Origin: Syntrophales bacterium
GTDB taxonomy: Bacteria > Desulfobacterota > Syntrophia > Syntrophales > UBA8958
Direction: 5' to 3'
DNA: 64,000 bases
Assembly: GCA_026416455.1 (NCBI GenBank)
Contig: JAOAFE010000004.1
Location: 1 to 64,000, forward strand
The notes beneath the pieces were generated by a model that saw only the letters and a program-made list of their open reading frames with translations, did no database searches and had not been told where the DNA came from. How positions within the stretch are numbered: the stretch's first letter is position 1; the number at the start of each line of letters is the position of its first letter. Shown one piece after another: positions 39,178-48,618 of this stretch. Made by a program: the position numbers and the translations under genes.

Positions 39178-40895
39178 GCCTCCATGAAAGGCTTATATCC
39201 GCCGGGGTTGCACCGGAGGATCTGGCAGAATTTGGGAAAAGAGGAAACGGCACCGGTCTGGTGGATTTCCTGGTGCATAGGAAATTAATTGACGAAGAAG
39301 AACTGTTAAATATCCTTTCCCAAGACCTGGGCCTGCCTTTAATGCAAGAACTTCCCATCGAAGGTATAGACACAGATTTTGTAGAGGTCGTGCCGATACA
39401 ATATCTAAGGCAGTATAAAATGGTACCCCTTCCCTGGAGGGAGAAGAAGATAATAGTGGTAAACGATCCCTCTTTGTCCTTCCCGCTCGACAATCTAATA
39501 AGATTACTCAACTGGGACGATTACGTTTTAGCCCTTTCCTCTCAGGCGAATATTAATTCGACCATCAATCTTATTTACGATAGAACACGTCAATCGGCGG
39601 TAGAGTTTTTCCAAGAGATCAGTGAGGAGTCGCCGGAAAAGATTATCTCGGAAATAGAAGAAACGGGAGACCTTTTAGATGACGCAAGTGAGGCGCCGAT
39701 TATAAAACTCGTTAACTTGCTTCTCACAGGTGCCGTACGTGATCGGGCGAGTGATATTCATGTCGAGCCTTACCAATCGCAGGTAAAAATCCGTTACCGC
39801 ATAGATGGGATTCTCTATGACGTCCTCTCCTTACCACGGCGTATTCATTCACCCTTGACCTCACGTATCAAAATTATGGCCAAGCTAAATATTGCGGAAA
39901 AAAGGCTACCCCAGGACGGACGGATCGACATCCGCATCGGCGATAAGACGATTGACATTAGAGTGTCCGTTCTCCCTACTGCTTTCGGCGAAAGGGTAGT
40001 CTTGAGACTATTGGACAAGACGGCCGATCTTTTGCAACTTTCCGATTTGGGCATGACGGAACGAGATGTTAAATTGTTTAAAGAATTGATCAAATCTCCT
40101 TATGGCATTATTCTGGTCACCGGACCGACGGGGAGTGGAAAATCCACGACCCTTTATGCGGCGATTTCCACTATCAACAGCCCTGAAATTAACATTATAA
40201 CCATCGAAGACCCAATAGAATATCAGATCGAAGGGGTAGGGCAAATCCAGGTCAACCCAAAGATTGATCTCACTTTTGCTAACGGTCTGCGCTCCATCGT
40301 TCGGCAAGACCCGGATGTCATTCTGGTGGGAGAAATTAGAGACCGGGAGACAGCTGAAATTGCCATTCAATCTTCCCTTACGGGACATCTAGTCTTTTCC
40401 ACCCTCCATACAAACGACGCGGCAAGTGCCATTACAAGGCTAATCGACATGGGAATTGAACCGTTTCTTGTAACTTCCTCTGTCATTGCCATCGTGGCCC
40501 AAAGGTTGGTGCGGGTGCTGTGTACAAAGTGTAAGGAACCATACATACCCGATGAAGAAACGTTGAAGAAAATAGGCTTAGAAAAGGAGCAAGCAAGAGA
40601 ACGGGTCTTCTTCCGGCGGAAGGGATGTCTACATTGTATGCACACGGGCTACCGCGGCCGGACGGGAATTTTTGAAATTCTGACGATGGATGAGGCGATT
40701 AAAAAATTAGTTCTCACGACCTCTGACGCGAACCAAATAAACGAACTCGCTTCAAAAAGGGGCATGGTAAGTTTAATGCACGATGGTATTGTCAAGGTCT
40801 TAAATGGAATAACAACGATAGAAGAGGTCTTACGGGTCACACGCGTATCACAAAAAGACTTTAACGTTAGAACCGAGTGGGGAGATGGGCTTTAA
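39174..40895 (+). CDS. gspE: Type II secretion ATPase GspE
   Basis: GPTGSGKSTTLYAAI, ASDIHVEPY, tetracysteine CTKCKEPY...CLHCMHTGYRGRTGIFEIL. Confidence 0.95.
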   Translation: MSLHERLISAGVAPEDLAEFGKRGNGTGLVDFLVHRKLIDEEELLNILSQDLGLPLMQELPIEGIDTDFVEVVPIQYLRQYKMVPLPWREKKIIVVNDPSLSFPLDNLIRLLNWDDYVLALSSQANINSTINLIYDRTRQSAVEFFQEISEESPEKIISEIEETGDLLDDASEAPIIKLVNLLLTGAVRDRASDIHVEPYQSQVKIRYRIDGILYDVLSLPRRIHSPLTSRIKIMAKLNIAEKRLPQDGRIDIRIGDKTIDIRVSVLPTAFGERVVLRLLDKTADLLQLSDLGMTERDVKLFKELIKSPYGIILVTGPTGSGKSTTLYAAISTINSPEINIITIEDPIEYQIEGVGQIQVNPKIDLTFANGLRSIVRQDPDVILVGEIRDRETAEIAIQSSLTGHLVFSTLHTNDAASAITRLIDMGIEPFLVTSSVIAIVAQRLVRVLCTKCKEPYIPDEETLKKIGLEKEQARERVFFRRKGCLHCMHTGYRGRTGIFEILTMDEAIKKLVLTTSDANQINELASKRGMVSLMHDGIVKVLNGITTIEEVLRVTRVSQKDFNVRTEWGDGL

Positions 40896-40902
40896 GATTG
40901 TT

Positions 40903-40930
40903 GGGGGATGCTTTTCGCTAAACATCCCCC
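40903..40930. terminator. Candidate terminator hairpin between convergent gspE and carboxylesterase genes
   Basis: GGGGGATG-cttttcgctaaa-CATCCCCC in the convergent gap; T tract weak. Confidence 0.5.
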
Positions 40931-40943
40931 TTCTCAGGTCTCG

Positions 40944-42911
40944 TCATTTAAGGGTAGATAAACCAGTTTTTACCGAAAGTGTCTTTCCCAGCTCGGCATA
41001 GGAGTCGTTGGAGCTGGTGTAAGCCGGCCAAGTAAAGGTGCTCGTACTCGGATTTCCGGTACGGGCGAAATTAGTCCAAATAGTCATCATCGTTTCGGCC
41101 ATCGCGTCATCGGATACCCCCCAGCCAGCGGAAGCGAAAATGTCGGCTGTATCGCCCTGGGAGCCCGTCTTTCCATCGCCGTTGAGATCTCCTATAGCGA
41201 GAGGTTGACCGGTTGCTGGATCCGTTACAAGATTGAATAAATAGTGAACGATCAAGCTACGTGGATAGTTAAAAACGTAGAGAAGTTCGCAGCCGTGATA
41301 GGCCCCTATTTTGCTCGCCCAACCTTCTGGCACTTTAGTAAATACGTATGGGTAGGAAGGAGTGGTTTTTCTCGCCGCTATCCAGGGGAAATAGGTTCGA
41401 AGTGCCGTCTGCCAACCGGTCAAGTCCTGATTGTTGTAGCCTCCCATCAAGGGGACGTCGTTATGCTGATTGTTGTCGTAAATGTATCTCATTGTGTTAG
41501 GCATGTAGTAGTTGTCTACGTTAGGCTGCCAGGAGAGGTTTCTGGCCGCCTGTTCTATTTCTTGCCAAGTTTTACTCCGCAGTTGTGTTAAATCGGTCAC
41601 GCCAAGCGCATTAGTTAACTGGACACCGATGTTTTCTGCTGTAGACAAGGTTCGGGAGTCGGGGGACCCGATACCTCCGCTTTGGGCTATAGCCTTGTGA
41701 AAAAGTCCCTTAGCCAGGGGAGAACACGTCAGAGAAATTACTTTGCCGCCCCCTCCCGATTCGCCAAAGATGGTGACGTTGTTCGGGTCTCCTCCGAAAT
41801 TAGCGATATTGTTTTTTATCCATTGTAAGGCCTTGACCAAATCCATCTGTCCGTAATTACCGGAACCCTTATAGCTCGCTTCCTGGGTCAGCCATGGGTG
41901 CGCAAGGTACCCAAACGCACCGAGACGATGGTTAACGGTGACGAGAACGACATTTTTTTTCGGTAACGAATTAGGATTATTAAAAGCAACTGTATTTCCC
42001 GTGAGAATATAAAATCCACCCCCATGGAACCAGACCATGACGGGTAAATTCTTCGCGTTTTTAGGCGCTGTTATATTCAGATAAAGACAATCCTCACTCA
42101 TTCCTCCTTCGCCAAAGGCCTTGTAGTAAGGGTTTTGAGCTGCCTGATCTCCCCAGTTTGTGGCTTCTCTTACCCCGGTCCAGGGAGCCGGATCTTCAGG
42201 CGGTTTCCATCTTAATGATCCAATGGGAGGCTTCGCATAAGGAATGCCTAGCCATTGCCACGTAGTTTCGTTTACCGCAAAGCCACTCACTTTTCCAAAC
42301 TGCGTATCTACCACAATCCTTTCCGCTGTACTGTTGTTAAAGTGAGCAACAGCCGCGCTCGCACTGCGCAACGTTCTGTCCCCCTTCACCGAGCGATCCG
42401 TAAATGCCCCGGACGTTGAGTTTAAGGCGGTAAGGAGTGCTGTAATATTTGTATCTGCTGCAAAGGCAGATGTAGCCTGATCGAAATTAATCTTAGAAGC
42501 GTTGGACGAAATGACCGCTGCTGCTGCAGTACTTATCTTAATGCCGTTATTCAAATCTCCATCTTCATCCAGCGTCTGCAACAGCACCATCATGTTTTGA
42601 ACTCGCCTATCGTTAATAGTACCTCCCGCAACTATATCGACAGGTGTCAGACGTGAGGACCCACGGGCGGTACCGAGATTCAGATTGCCAATTTTAAAAG
42701 TTACCATGTCACCGGGATCGTAATAGAACATACCGTTGGCATCTGTTTTCCCAGATATTCCAGAACTAGTTACATAATCCAAACCGGCGACCGGGGCATC
42801 AACAAACACCCCACGTAACGGACCGGTACCGGATGTGCCCCCACCACAGCTCCAGATGAAAAACAAAAGGACTACAATAAAAAATAACCTTCGTCTCTTC
42901 ACTTCCTTCAT
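40944..42911 (-). CDS. Type B carboxylesterase, predicted lipoprotein with extra N-terminal domain
   Basis: Signal MKEVKRRRLFFIVVLLFFIWSC, FGESGGGGKVISL nucleophile elbow, LGIPYAKPPIGSLRWKPP; SD ggagga upstream of ATG 42911. Confidence 0.88.
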   Translation of the reverse strand: MKEVKRRRLFFIVVLLFFIWSCGGGTSGTGPLRGVFVDAPVAGLDYVTSSGISGKTDANGMFYYDPGDMVTFKIGNLNLGTARGSSRLTPVDIVAGGTINDRRVQNMMVLLQTLDEDGDLNNGIKISTAAAAVISSNASKINFDQATSAFAADTNITALLTALNSTSGAFTDRSVKGDRTLRSASAAVAHFNNSTAERIVVDTQFGKVSGFAVNETTWQWLGIPYAKPPIGSLRWKPPEDPAPWTGVREATNWGDQAAQNPYYKAFGEGGMSEDCLYLNITAPKNAKNLPVMVWFHGGGFYILTGNTVAFNNPNSLPKKNVVLVTVNHRLGAFGYLAHPWLTQEASYKGSGNYGQMDLVKALQWIKNNIANFGGDPNNVTIFGESGGGGKVISLTCSPLAKGLFHKAIAQSGGIGSPDSRTLSTAENIGVQLTNALGVTDLTQLRSKTWQEIEQAARNLSWQPNVDNYYMPNTMRYIYDNNQHNDVPLMGGYNNQDLTGWQTALRTYFPWIAARKTTPSYPYVFTKVPEGWASKIGAYHGCELLYVFNYPRSLIVHYLFNLVTDPATGQPLAIGDLNGDGKTGSQGDTADIFASAGWGVSDDAMAETMMTIWTNFARTGNPSTSTFTWPAYTSSNDSYAELGKTLSVKTGLSTLK

Positions 42912-42973
42912 TTGGACTCCTCCTTTTTTTATTCTTCCCCCCCTTATTTTACTCACCCCCTTTCTTCTATGGA

Positions 42974-43029
42974 GCCCGCCATTCTTTCCCCTCGGTTTTC
43001 ATTCCGGTATAGGGATGTGAACGGCGGGC
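42974..43029. other. Long imperfect hairpin in divergent intergenic region / 5' UTR of esterase
   Basis: GCCCGCC...GGCGGGC closing stem extended by TTC/GAA, inner CCCT/AGGG and CGG/CCG pairs. Confidence 0.55.
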
Positions 43030-43135
43030 CAGGGGGGTAACGATTTTTATAATTTTATCGCAAGGCCCATACCAAGTGGTTGACAAAAAAATGCAATCAT
43101 TTCAGTTTATTAAAAAAGTGAGGAAGATTAATAAT

Positions 43136-43172
43136 GTTCCATTAGTTCCATTTATGTTTCAGATATGTTTCA
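43136..43172. repeat. Four iterated GTTYCA hexamers (operator-like)
   Basis: GTTCCA at 43136 and 43145, GTTTCA at 43156 and 43167; spacing 9, 11, 11 bp. Confidence 0.5.
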
Positions 43173-43263
43173 CAAACTGCATATGGAGAGTAGGCTTCCC
43201 GCTTGACAGGAAGGATAGGTAAAGGCATAGGTAAAACGCAAGTTCAATCGAGTTGGAGGATAT

Positions 43264-44811
43264 ATGTCAAACATTCTCAGTCGTGACACAATAGGAGATA
43301 TGGCAAGAAGAGCGGCTACAAAGTATGGGAATAAAACAGCCGTTATCTTTCGGGATGAAGTTTTAACCTACTACGATCTCGAGCGTCAGGCCCGCCGTTT
43401 TGCCCATTTGATGTTAAGTTGGGGGGTAAAGAAGGGTGATTGCGTTGCCATCTACGCCTACAATTCACATTATTACCCTTTAAGTTTGCTTGGATTGACA
43501 AAGGTGGGTGCCGTTCAGGTTCCCATCAATTTTATGTTGAATGTGGACGAAATAGCGTACATCGTAAATCATTCGGAAGCGCAGGTTATGATCGTAGAGG
43601 ATTCCCTTTATCCCATCTTAGAAGGCCATTTGCATAAATTCCCGCGCATAAGAATTTGGGGTTTTTTACCTCTCGCCGGAAAAGAGGCACCTCAGGGTTT
43701 TGAGGATGTCTCCGTTCTCATGGGAAACATGCCCGCAACCGAAGTAATGGTAGAAATTGATGCCGAAGATATTGCCCAAATTCCCTATACCAGTGGCACG
43801 GAGTCCAAGCCTAAAGGAGCTATGCTTTCACATCGGGCACTGATGTCTCAATATTTCAGTTGCATTCATGGTGGGCAGTACGAAGAAGAAGACATAAGTC
43901 TTCATGCTTTACCACTTTTCCACTGCGCACAACTACACTGTTTTCTTATGCCTTTTCTCTATGTAGGAGCGAAAAACGTAATCTTACACCGGGCCGATCC
44001 ACGGGAGATGATGATAGCGATAGAAATGTATAAAATCACCCACATGTTTGCTCCCCCTACCGTTTGGATCGCCATTTTGAATCACCCGGATTTTTCCAAA
44101 TATGATCTCTCCAGCTTGAAGAAAGCTGCTTACGGCGCTTCCATCATGCCCGTAGAAATCATAAAGAGATTAACCGAAGCCTTTCCGGGTATACGACTGT
44201 GGAATTATTATGGTCAGACGGAAATGTCCCCGGTGGCCACAATTCTTAAGCCTGAAGATCAACTAAAAAAACCTGGCTCCGCTGGCAAACCCGTTCTCAA
44301 TGTAGAGACGAGAATTATGGGAGACGATGGAAAGTTTGTGCCCGTCGGGGAGGTGGGTGAGATCGTCCATCGTTCTGGGCATGTCATGACGGGGTATCTA
44401 AAAGATCCTGAAAAAACGGAAGAGGCCTTTGCTTTCGGTTGGTTCCATAGTGGAGACCTGGGTCGATTTGACGAAGACGGTTATCTTTATGTGGTGGACA
44501 GAAAAAAAGATATGATCAAGACGGGTGGAGAGAATGTCGCTTCCAGAGAGGTGGAAGAAGTAATTTATCAACATCCTGCCGTAGCCGAGGTAGCAGTTAT
44601 CGGTCTTCCTGACCCGAAATGGATAGAAATGGTGACGGCCGTGGTTGTCTTAAAAACAGGCATGAACATAATGGAGAAGGAATTGATCGAGTTTTGCCGG
44701 GAGCGCTTAGCGGGATTTAAGTGTCCAAAAAAGATTATATTTCTTGATCAACTACCCAAAAATCCTTCGGGGAAAATCTTAAAACGTGAGCTCAAAGAAA
44801 CCTTACGCTGA
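43264..44811 (+). CDS. AMP-binding acyl-CoA ligase/synthetase
   Basis: IPYTSGTESKPKGAMLSHRAL, NYYGQTEMSPV, GWFHSGDLGRFDEDGYLYVVDRKKDMIKTGGENV, PKNPSGKILKREL. Confidence 0.93.
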   Translation: MSNILSRDTIGDMARRAATKYGNKTAVIFRDEVLTYYDLERQARRFAHLMLSWGVKKGDCVAIYAYNSHYYPLSLLGLTKVGAVQVPINFMLNVDEIAYIVNHSEAQVMIVEDSLYPILEGHLHKFPRIRIWGFLPLAGKEAPQGFEDVSVLMGNMPATEVMVEIDAEDIAQIPYTSGTESKPKGAMLSHRALMSQYFSCIHGGQYEEEDISLHALPLFHCAQLHCFLMPFLYVGAKNVILHRADPREMMIAIEMYKITHMFAPPTVWIAILNHPDFSKYDLSSLKKAAYGASIMPVEIIKRLTEAFPGIRLWNYYGQTEMSPVATILKPEDQLKKPGSAGKPVLNVETRIMGDDGKFVPVGEVGEIVHRSGHVMTGYLKDPEKTEEAFAFGWFHSGDLGRFDEDGYLYVVDRKKDMIKTGGENVASREVEEVIYQHPAVAEVAVIGLPDPKWIEMVTAVVVLKTGMNIMEKELIEFCRERLAGFKCPKKIIFLDQLPKNPSGKILKRELKETLR

Positions 44812-45988
44812 CCGTCCAAGTCAGGTAGAAAAAGGGATGTTAAAGTTTATAGTCCTTCTGGGCGTGGTTAGCCTTTTGGCCGACATTACTTATGAGGGTG
44901 CTCGGTCAATAATCGGTCCCTATCTAGGACTGCTGGGTGCTTCCGCCTTCTGGATCGGTTTTGTCTCTGGAGCCGGCGAATTGATCGGTTACGGTCTTAG
45001 ACTTTTTTTCGGCTATATCAGCGATCGGACGAAGAGTTATTGGACCATTACCATCGTGGGATACGCCGTAAATCTTTTGGCCGTTCCCGCTCTGGCTCTG
45101 GCAGGCAGATGGGAAATCGCGGCCGGTCTCGTGATTTTGGAGAGATTGGGCAAGGCGATTCGGACACCGGCTAGGGATGTACTACTCTCTCGGGCGGCAA
45201 AACAGATAGGAAGCGGTCGGGGATTCGGTATCCATGAAGCTCTTGACCAGATAGGCGCGGTCATGGGTCCCCTGATAATCGGCGCCGTCCTTTTCTTCAA
45301 GGGAGATTACCGATTGGGATTATCCGTGCTCATCGTGCCTGCCTTGGCTGCTTTGGGTGTCTTGATCTTGGCGAGGTATCTCGCTTCGATTCCTTTGGAC
45401 AAAGAGAAAATTGTCGTCACTAATTCCTCAACCGAAAAGCTCAAAGCTCCATATTGGATTTATTTAGTTGCCGTAGGATTCATGGCCGCTGGCTATGTCG
45501 ATTACCCTCTTATTGCCTATCATCTGGAAAGAAATTCCCTTTTTTCTAAGGAGATGATCCCCTTCACCTATGCGGTAGCGATGGCAGTGGATGCCGTTTC
45601 GGCGCTTCTTTTTGGTTATCTCTACGATCGATCGGGGTTTCGAATCGTTCCCTTTTCGGTACTGTTGGCCAGTCTCTTTTCTCCCCTGATCTTTCTGGGG
45701 GCGAGCTCGCTACCATGGTTGGGCATAATCTGTTGGGGCATAGGGTTGGGAGCCCAAGAATCGATTATGAGAGCTGCGGTAGCAGATTTGGTGCCCGAAA
45801 GCAAACGGGGAACAGGCTACGGTATGTTTCAGACAGGATACGGTTTGTGTTGGTTCGCCGGCAGCGCGCTTATGGCATACCTGTATCAGATAGCAATCAT
45901 CTGGTTGGTCCTTTTTTCTTGGGTTGCGTTGCTCTCTTCCTTTTTACTTTTAATTTACGTAAACTCGATTTTGAAGCAGAAAAATTAA
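44786..45988 (+). CDS. MFS transporter
   Basis: About 12 hydrophobic segments, GYISDRTKSYWTITIVGY, PARDVLLSRAAK; start may be 44837 rather than 44786. Confidence 0.8.
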   Translation: MSSKKPYADRPSQVEKGMLKFIVLLGVVSLLADITYEGARSIIGPYLGLLGASAFWIGFVSGAGELIGYGLRLFFGYISDRTKSYWTITIVGYAVNLLAVPALALAGRWEIAAGLVILERLGKAIRTPARDVLLSRAAKQIGSGRGFGIHEALDQIGAVMGPLIIGAVLFFKGDYRLGLSVLIVPALAALGVLILARYLASIPLDKEKIVVTNSSTEKLKAPYWIYLVAVGFMAAGYVDYPLIAYHLERNSLFSKEMIPFTYAVAMAVDAVSALLFGYLYDRSGFRIVPFSVLLASLFSPLIFLGASSLPWLGIICWGIGLGAQESIMRAAVADLVPESKRGTGYGMFQTGYGLCWFAGSALMAYLYQIAIIWLVLFSWVALLSSFLLLIYVNSILKQKN

Positions 45989-46030
45989 ATCTGTCGAAGA
46001 CTTGAAAATTAAAAAAAGGAGGAAGTGGTT

Positions 46031-46306
46031 ATGTACGATGTCAAGTGTACCGTCAAATCAGTCGCTGGTTTCTGCTCCGCCGGTTATAAACCGGGGGACT
46101 TTTTTATCCTTCGGGACGGGCTTATGGTGGAAGGGGGAAACCCCAAAGGCATATGCCTTTATGCGTTGGCGGCCTTCCTTCCCTATTTATCCGCCTACAG
46201 TCGGAAAACGGATCCTCAGGATTGGATTAACATGAAAAAGGAGCTTCAGTGTCCCGACAATGACAATGCCGTTATTTTTCGTCTGGAAAGGATAGAAAAG
46301 ATCTAG
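46031..46306 (+). CDS. TIGR04076 family protein
   Basis: MYDVKCTVKSVAGFCSAGYKPGDFFIL...GICLYALAAFLPYL...PDNDNAVIFRLER pattern; SD AAGGAGG upstream. Confidence 0.75.
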   Translation: MYDVKCTVKSVAGFCSAGYKPGDFFILRDGLMVEGGNPKGICLYALAAFLPYLSAYSRKTDPQDWINMKKELQCPDNDNAVIFRLERIEKI

Positions 46307-46311
46307 CGAGA

Positions 46312-48618
46312 TTATGATACGGTAGAAGAGATACAGACTTTGAGTACCTGATCCAGGTCTGTTTCTCCCTGCAGGACTTTTGCGATTCCGTCTTGGAGAA
46401 GGGTACGCATGCCCTCCTCCAAGGCGAGATCTTTTATGACATCCCCGGACGTTCTCTCTTTTATGGCTTGCTTTATTTTTTTTGTTCCCACCAGCAGCTC
46501 GTGTACCGCCAATCTTCCTCGGTATCCCGTTCCATCGCAAAAACTACACCCCACTCTTCGGTAGAGGGGCAATTCCGGCCGATAAGAGGGCATTTCATGA
46601 CGCTCCCACCAATATGCACCGTAATAGTTCATGAGATGTTCATATTCATCACGGGACGGGTGATAGGGTTCCTTGCATTTATCACACAGGCGTCTGGCCA
46701 GGCGCTGAGCGAGGACGCCGAGCAGGGCATCGGCAAAATTTACGGGATCGATCCCCATTTCGATGAGACGTTGGATCGTCTCTACGGCGCTATTTGTGTG
46801 AAGGGTACTCAGGACGAGGTGTCCCGTAAGTGATGCCTCTACGGCGGTTTTGGCCGTTTCAAAATCTCTCATCTCCCCGATCATGATGACATCCGGATCG
46901 GCCCGCAAAAAAGACCTGAGTACTTCGGCAAAGGTAAGACCAATTTTGGGCATAACCTGAACCTGTCTGAGGCCCGGCTGGACAATCTCCACCGGATCTT
47001 CGGCCGTCCAGATCTTTCTCTCTTCCGTATTTATCTGTCCTAAAGCAGAATGCAAGGTAGTGGTTTTACCCGATCCGGTGGGGCCCACACAGAGAATGAT
47101 ACCGTAAGGGTATTGGAGGAGGCTCTTGAATCTCTCTAAATTTCTAGGAGAAAATCCCATCTGCTCTAAGGGTAGGGGCTTGGCGGAAGAAAGGAGACGC
47201 AAGACGGCATCCTCATTGCCTCCCACCGTTGGGGTAATCTCCAGGCGATATTCTATTTTCCGATTCTGATATTTGATGAGGATCTTTCCGCTCTGGGGTT
47301 TTCGTCGCTCGGCTATGTCGAGATTGGCCATGATTTTCAGGCGCGATATTATGGCCTTTCTATAGTGATTGGGTATTTGATGGGCAATTTTACAGAGTCC
47401 GTCTATTCTATACCGAATGGTCAATGGGTGCTCACCGACACCCGGTTCGAGGTGAATATCCGAAGCCTCTTTATTGTAAGCATCGATTAAAATCTTGTTT
47501 ACGATGTTAACGATCTGGGAATCCGATTCACTAAGCGAGAGGGCGTCATCTCCCTCCTCCAGCTCCTCTTTTTCTTCGAGAACGGCCAAGTCTTCTATGA
47601 CATAATCTATCAGGGAACTAGCTTTGGCATAATGTCGTGAGATGGCATCTTCTATCTGTTTCCTCGTCGTAGCCACGAGTTCTATCCTTCGTCCCGTGTA
47701 GAAACGCAGATAATCGTAAATGGAATAATTAGTCGGTTCCCAAGTGGCCACGACCAGTTTCGTCCCGTCATCCAATAGGGGGAACACCTTTAGACGCTGG
47801 GCAATTTCGAAGGGAACTGTCTCCAACGCGTGAGGGTTAGGAATTTCCCGCTCAAGATCTACGATGGGCATACGAAATTTCTGGGCCAAAACTCGCACTA
47901 ACTGTTCTTCCGTAATCAGCCCTTTTTCGATCAATAACTCTCCCAGTTTTTTCCTCCTGCCCTTTTCTTGTTCCGCTAAGGCATGCTCCAGCTGTTCTTT
48001 AGTTATCAAACCTTCTTCGATTAAGAGATCTCCTACCCTGATGCGAGGATGACGGCCTTCCGTCTTTGCCTTTTCAATTTTCTCTTCGATTACCTGGTGG
48101 GAAATGGAGGTCTGACTCGAGATAATTTCTCCGATTTTTCTTTCCCTTAACTTTTTCTGCTCTGCCAAAGTCGCCTCGAGATCCTCGCTTTCGATTACCC
48201 CTTGGCTACGTAGAATTTGACCGACTTCCCTTACTTCACAGCGCGATTTAATGCCTACCACGGTAAAGAAAATTAAAGAGTAGGGGGTGTTTTCGTCTAC
48301 CGGAAGCCCAAAGAAACCGTTTCCAACCAATGCTTCATCGCTGACTTTAACTCTATAAGTGTTACCTGTCACGGTATTGATTTCGATGGCTACGAGGTCT
48401 TCTGGCAAATTTAATTCCACTTTATCAAGAAGGCGAATAGTGCAAATATCGTCTAAGGCGTATCTTTGAAGGGAGTGGACGGGTTCCACTAATATTGTGC
48501 AAGTGCTTATGTGGGGATTTAAATCTTCCGTAAGGAAGGCCCTTAAAATGTGACCATCAACGAATTCGACTTCCGCTTTACTATTCTTAGTTTTTGTCGC
48601 AATTATTTCCGTATTCAC
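46312..48618 (-). CDS. GspE/PulE/PilB-family ATPase with N-terminal MshEN-like repeats
   Basis: GPTGSGKTTTLHSAL, ASDIHLEPG, CDKCKEPY...CSFCDGTGYRGRLAVHELL; N-terminal RVGDLLIEEGLITKEQLEHALAEQ repeats. Confidence 0.92.
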   Translation of the reverse strand: MNTEIIATKTKNSKAEVEFVDGHILRAFLTEDLNPHISTCTILVEPVHSLQRYALDDICTIRLLDKVELNLPEDLVAIEINTVTGNTYRVKVSDEALVGNGFFGLPVDENTPYSLIFFTVVGIKSRCEVREVGQILRSQGVIESEDLEATLAEQKKLRERKIGEIISSQTSISHQVIEEKIEKAKTEGRHPRIRVGDLLIEEGLITKEQLEHALAEQEKGRRKKLGELLIEKGLITEEQLVRVLAQKFRMPIVDLEREIPNPHALETVPFEIAQRLKVFPLLDDGTKLVVATWEPTNYSIYDYLRFYTGRRIELVATTRKQIEDAISRHYAKASSLIDYVIEDLAVLEEKEELEEGDDALSLSESDSQIVNIVNKILIDAYNKEASDIHLEPGVGEHPLTIRYRIDGLCKIAHQIPNHYRKAIISRLKIMANLDIAERRKPQSGKILIKYQNRKIEYRLEITPTVGGNEDAVLRLLSSAKPLPLEQMGFSPRNLERFKSLLQYPYGIILCVGPTGSGKTTTLHSALGQINTEERKIWTAEDPVEIVQPGLRQVQVMPKIGLTFAEVLRSFLRADPDVIMIGEMRDFETAKTAVEASLTGHLVLSTLHTNSAVETIQRLIEMGIDPVNFADALLGVLAQRLARRLCDKCKEPYHPSRDEYEHLMNYYGAYWWERHEMPSYRPELPLYRRVGCSFCDGTGYRGRLAVHELLVGTKKIKQAIKERTSGDVIKDLALEEGMRTLLQDGIAKVLQGETDLDQVLKVCISSTVS

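Noticed and set aside
43041-43060. CGATTTTTATAATTTTATCG palindrome as an operator
   Set aside because: Only outer 4 bp and centre are symmetric; AT-rich spacer makes it likely chance or part of a promoter -10 region.
43154-43222. 22-codon ORF MFQICFTNCIWRVGFPLDRKDR* upstream of the acyl-CoA ligase as a leader peptide
   Set aside because: No Shine-Dalgarno, no following terminator/antiterminator; overlaps the GTTYCA repeat region.
46393-46833. 146-aa plus-strand ORF
   Set aside because: Antisense shadow of the PilB/GspE-like ATPase.
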